NCBI GenBank assembly: GCA_018241695.1
Contig: JAFEDH010000023.1
Coordinates: 62,001-126,000, forward strand
Source of the DNA: Pseudomonadota bacterium
Lineage (GTDB): Bacteria; Pseudomonadota; Gammaproteobacteria; Burkholderiales; Rhodocyclaceae
Reading direction: 5' to 3'
Length of the DNA stretch: 64,000 bases
The notes under the pieces: model-generated
Databases searched by the model: none
Seen by the model: the letters and a program-made list of their open reading frames with translations, nothing else
What the model was told of the DNA's origin: nothing
In this document: in pieces, positions 61,184 through 64,000 of the stretch
Layout of the letters: each line of letters starts with the position of its first letter
Numbering within the stretch: position 1 is the stretch's first letter
Translations under genes and position numbers: made by a program

Positions 61184-61812
61184 AGATTCTTTTTTTTGTA
61201 TTCGCACAGATCCAGGATCGTGCAGCGCGGGCATTCGGGTGAGCGTGCCTTGCAGGTGTAGCGGCCGTGGAGAATCAGCCAGTGATGGGCGTGCAGGCGG
61301 TATTCGGCCGGAGTGAACCGGAGCAGTTTTTCTTCCACCGTGCGCACATCCTTGCCGGGGGCGAGTCCGGTACGGTTGGAAATGCGGAAGATATGGGTAT
61401 CCACGGCAATGGTGGGCTCACCGAAGACGATGTTGAGCACCACGTTGGCTGTCTTGCGGCCCACGCCGGGCAGGGCTTCGAGGGCGGCACGATCGTGGGG
61501 AACCTCGCCCTCATGCTGGTCGAGCAGGATGCGGGTGAGGGCGAGGACGTTCCGGGTCTTGGTCCGGTACAGGCCGATGGTCTGGAGGTAGCCGGCCAGC
61601 TTTTCCTCATCCAGGGCGGCAATGGCCCGGGGGGTGGGATGTTCCCGGAACAATGGGCGGGTCGCCCGGTTCACGCCCTTGTCGGTCGCCTGTGCGGAGA
61701 GCACCACGGCAACCAGCAACTGGTAGGGCGTGGCGTATTCGAGTTCGGTTCGGGGATGGGGATCCGTTGCCGCCAGGCGGGCGAAGATGGCGGCCCGTTT
61801 GGCAGCATTCAT
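61180..61812 (-). CDS. nth: endonuclease III (DNA glycosylase/AP lyase)
   Basis: 210 residues. The helix-hairpin-helix LPGVGRKTANVVL contains catalytic Lys120, and AVDTHIFR contains Asp138, the same numbers as in E. coli. The [4Fe-4S] loop is C187-x6-C194-x2-C197-x5-C203. Removes oxidised pyrimidines in base excision repair. ATG 61812 starts MNAAKRAAIFARL. It follows rnfE by 26 bases; rnf-nth linkage is long known in Proteobacteria. Confidence 0.97.
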   Translation of the reverse strand: MNAAKRAAIFARLAATDPHPRTELEYATPYQLLVAVVLSAQATDKGVNRATRPLFREHPTPRAIAALDEEKLAGYLQTIGLYRTKTRNVLALTRILLDQHEGEVPHDRAALEALPGVGRKTANVVLNIVFGEPTIAVDTHIFRISNRTGLAPGKDVRTVEEKLLRFTPAEYRLHAHHWLILHGRYTCKARSPECPRCTILDLCEYKKKNL

Positions 61813-61838
61813 GGTTGTCTTGCCGCAGTCAGTGCCGT

Positions 61839-62507
61839 TCAGGCCGGCTGGACCTGCGGCATGGGTACCTGCGGCTGTCTGGCCCGGGCGCGGGCATCGA
61901 TCCAGTTGCGCACGGCAATCAGCATGCCCAGCATGATGAAGGCACCGGGCGGCAGGATGGCAATGAGAAATCCGTAGTTCTCGGGCAGCACCTGGATGAC
62001 ATGGGTACCGGGAATGATCAGGTCGATGCCCGAAAACAGGGTGCCCTGGCCGATGAATTCCCGTGCCGCTCCGAGCACGGCCAGAACGCAGGTGAGGCCG
62101 AAGCCGGTCATGAAACCGTCCCAGGCCGAATGCCAGACCGGGTTCTTGGCGGCGAAGGCCTCCACTCGCGCCAGCACGATGCAGTTGGTGACGATCAGGG
62201 GGATGAAAATGCCCAGGATCAGGTAGAGATCGTGCAGCCAGGCATCGAAGGCCAGATCGACGATGGTGACCAGCGAGGCGATCACCAGAATGAATACCGG
62301 AATGCGGATTTCGTAGGGAATGAAGGCGCGCAAGGCTGATACCGAGAGATTCGACAGGGCCATGACCACCGCCGTGGCGAGACCCAGACTGACGGAGTTG
62401 GTGAAGGTGCTGGTCACGGCGAGCGTGGGGCACAGGCCCAGCACCTGGGCCAGGATGCTGTTCTGCTTCCACAGGCCGTTGTGGGTGATTTCGCGGAATG
62501 TGCTCAT
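61839..62507 (-). CDS. rnfE: Rnf/Rsx electron transport complex subunit E
   Basis: 222 residues, six hydrophobic helices. STFREITHNGLWKQNSILAQVLGLCPTLAVT with the intramembrane Cys, and later PLIVTNCIVLARVEAFA with the second Cys, match RnfE/RsxE, in which the Cys pair binds an intramembrane Fe-S cluster with RnfA. A C-terminal tail rich in Arg and Pro extends beyond the last helix. ATG 62507 overlaps the rnfG stop (ATGA). Part of the ferredoxin:NAD+ oxidoreductase, or the SoxR-reducing system. Confidence 0.95.
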   Translation of the reverse strand: MSTFREITHNGLWKQNSILAQVLGLCPTLAVTSTFTNSVSLGLATAVVMALSNLSVSALRAFIPYEIRIPVFILVIASLVTIVDLAFDAWLHDLYLILGIFIPLIVTNCIVLARVEAFAAKNPVWHSAWDGFMTGFGLTCVLAVLGAAREFIGQGTLFSGIDLIIPGTHVIQVLPENYGFLIAILPPGAFIMLGMLIAVRNWIDARARARQPQVPMPQVQPA

Positions 62508-63208
62508 GGTCGGGCCTCCTGATAGGTGGCATTGTCGCTCAGGCCGAACAGGGTTTGCGTGCGCGGCTGCACCCATTCGAGCGCACGACGGGTGGCATTG
62601 GTGACGGCGCGGGGTGAAATGGTGGCACCGGCCATCTGATCGATGCGGCCGCCATCCTTGCGTACCTTGAAGTCCTCGGCAGGAATCTGCGCGAAGCCGA
62701 CATCATTGAACTGGCTGATCCAGGGGTGGGCCTTGTTGCGGTCTTTCTTGGGGTCGATGTAATCGCCCAGGCCGGGGGTTTCCTTGTGCTCGGTCACCCG
62801 CACCGCGGCGAGCGTGCCGTCAGTCTTGACTGCCAGCAGCAGGCCGATGCGGCCGGAATAGCCATCCGGTGCCGCCGCCTCGAACACCAGCGCCACGGGT
62901 GCGCCGTCCTTGCGGGCGCGGTAGAGCAGGGTGGGTTCGGTGAGCCCCAGGGCGGGGACAGGGGGAAGGGTGATGGCATCTTGCAGGAGTTCGTTGTCAT
63001 AGGCGTCACGGGGGATCACGGCATTGATCAGGGCCAGCTTTTCCATCCGGGCACTGGCTTCGAGTGCCGGCTTGGTTGCCTGGTAGGTCGCCGCCATGAT
63101 TGCGGTGAAGGCGATGCAGAACAGCGCCAGGATAAATGCGGTCCGGGTGGAGATGCGCAGGATCGAGGCGGGAGGCGGAGCCGCCGGATGGATCGGTTCC
63201 TGGCTCAC
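62504..63208 (-). CDS. rnfG: Rnf/Rsx electron transport complex subunit G
   Basis: 234 residues. One N-terminal helix (TAFILALFCIAFTAIMAATY) and a periplasmic FMN-binding domain with GYSGRIGLLLAV and the flavin-attachment motif AGATISPRAVT, where the FMN is bound to Thr. The start is GTG 63208, overlapping the rnfD stop (GTGA); the frame continues upstream through rnfD but is not used there. Passes electrons between the membrane subunits of Rnf. Confidence 0.93.
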   Translation of the reverse strand: MSQEPIHPAAPPPASILRISTRTAFILALFCIAFTAIMAATYQATKPALEASARMEKLALINAVIPRDAYDNELLQDAITLPPVPALGLTEPTLLYRARKDGAPVALVFEAAAPDGYSGRIGLLLAVKTDGTLAAVRVTEHKETPGLGDYIDPKKDRNKAHPWISQFNDVGFAQIPAEDFKVRKDGGRIDQMAGATISPRAVTNATRRALEWVQPRTQTLFGLSDNATYQEARP

Positions 63209-64000
63209 GGATGCCCCCCCTTGCCCTTGTTCCTGATTTTGTGGCCGAAGACGGGTGGCTGGGTATACATGTCGATCAGGGGCACGCCGATATTCATCAG
63301 CATCACGGCGAAGGCTATGCCGTCCGGATAGGCGCCGAAGGTGCGGATCACCCAGGTCAGGAGGCCGATCGCGGCGCCGAAGATGAGTTTGCCGCGCGGG
63401 GTGGTGGCACCGGAAACCGGGTCGGTGACAATGAAAAAAGCGCCCAGCAGGGTGCCGCCGGAGAACAGATGGAACAGGGGTGAGGCATAGAGTCCGGGGT
63501 TGGCCAGATGGGCGAGCCCCGCGCACAGGCCAAGCCCCGCGAGGAAGGCCGTGGGCAGATGCCAGGTGATGAGTCGCTGCTGGAGCAGCCAGAGTCCGCC
63601 GGCGAGATAACCCAGCGCGATCCACTCCCAGCCCTTGCCGCCCAGATAGCCGAAGACGGGTCCGCTGCCGGTGACGGCTTCCACCGTGGTCCGGGCGTTG
63701 CCATGCAGGGCGGTGCGCAGGGCATCGAGCGGCGTGGCCATGGTGAGGCCATCGAGTTCCCGGTTGCCGAAGATGAGCCGCATCTGGGTGGCGAAATCGG
63801 CGGCTCCCGCGGGCCACTGGGACATCAGCAGCGGATAGGCCACAATCATCAGGCAAAAGGCCGCCATGGCGGGGTTGAAGGGGTTTTGCCCCAATCCGCC
63901 GTAGAGGTGCTTGACGATCACGATGGCAAAGGCGGTACCCACCACGATCAGCCACCAGGGGCCGATGGGCGGGAAGGTGAGGGCGATCAGCCAGGCGGTG
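63205..64000 (-). CDS. rnfD: Rnf/Rsx electron transport complex subunit D (partial)
   Basis: The frame is open to the right edge, so the N-terminus lies outside the window. Visible: GGLGQNPFNPAMAAFCLMIV, several hydrophobic helices, and the covalent FMN site VSGATTPRGKLIF near the C-terminus. RnfD is an inner-membrane flavoprotein of the Rnf complex. Gene order rnfD-rnfG-rnfE-nth matches the usual rnfABCDGE-nth cluster, so rnfA, B and C should be just beyond the edge. Confidence 0.94.
   Translation of the reverse strand, partial: TAWLIALTFPPIGPWWLIVVGTAFAIVIVKHLYGGLGQNPFNPAMAAFCLMIVAYPLLMSQWPAGAADFATQMRLIFGNRELDGLTMATPLDALRTALHGNARTTVEAVTGSGPVFGYLGGKGWEWIALGYLAGGLWLLQQRLITWHLPTAFLAGLGLCAGLAHLANPGLYASPLFHLFSGGTLLGAFFIVTDPVSGATTPRGKLIFGAAIGLLTWVIRTFGAYPDGIAFAVMLMNIGVPLIDMYTQPPVFGHKIRNKGKGGHP

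Overview
The window is a high-GC (about 60-65%) chromosomal segment of a betaproteobacterium. The best guess is a Rhodocyclales or Sterolibacteriaceae-type denitrifier or aromatic/steroid degrader. This rests on the fatty-acid cluster sppA-maf-yceD-rpmF-plsX-fabHDG-acpP-fabF-ygfX, ppiD beside a CysB-type regulator, bamD/rluD/pgeF, recCBD, rnf-nth-DUF1841, a fused indolepyruvate oxidoreductase and an NsrR-like operator. The taxon is inferred from gene content; there is no rRNA in the window. I see no tRNA, CRISPR array, prophage or complete insertion sequence. Coding density is very high, with many ATGA/GTGA start-stop overlaps.

Layout. 1-10 kb: end of a HAD phosphatase, a Rieske protein, sppA, an inserted SnoaL-like gene, an RsmI paralog and maf, then the fatty-acid synthesis operon from yceD to fabF and ygfX. 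10-13.7 kb: a minus-strand operon for the lower meta-cleavage pathway (C-C hydrolase, hydratase, acylating acetaldehyde dehydrogenase, aldolase), lying between ygfX and ppiD. 13.7-21.4 kb: ppiD behind two tandem terminator hairpins, cysB-like regulator, bamD divergent from rluD-pgeF, a ZIP transporter, a possible 31-residue membrane peptide and a 5'-nucleotidase. 21.4-30 kb: recC-recB-recD. 30-34 kb: a compact cluster of three DUF2249 proteins (six domains in all, one degenerate), a polytopic oxidase-like membrane protein, a DUF59 Fe-S assembly factor and an unknown 85-residue protein, arranged around an NsrR-like palindrome. 34-39 kb: LLM oxidoreductase, then an exported truncated haemoglobin / cupredoxin-like protein / GGDEF-EAL operon, and a carboxymuconolactone-decarboxylase-family gene. 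39-49 kb: comEC with a palindrome over its promoter, an acyl-CoA carboxyltransferase, acyl-CoA synthetase plus PaaG-like isomerase, a low-GC tautomerase beside a 15-bp inverted repeat, rlmJ, a secreted phosphoesterase and an RluF-type pseudouridine synthase. 49-54 kb: fused IorAB and an acetyltransferase. 54-64 kb: a long minus-strand run rnfD-rnfG-rnfE-nth-DUF1841-moxR-diguanylate cyclase-vWA-FecR-MFS-GNAT.

How the parts fit. Fatty-acid synthesis, outer-membrane assembly, RNA modification and DNA repair genes form the conserved backbone. The catabolic genes (meta-cleavage operon, SnoaL, LLM, CoA ligase/isomerase, carboxyltransferase, tautomerase) look like accessory modules set into it. The least described system is the DUF2249 cluster: its operator, oxidase-like membrane protein and Fe-S maturation factor suggest a nitric-oxide-responsive redox or metal-repair module. 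The nearby exported globin plus cupredoxin-like protein joined to a c-di-GMP enzyme may be a second gas- or redox-linked module.
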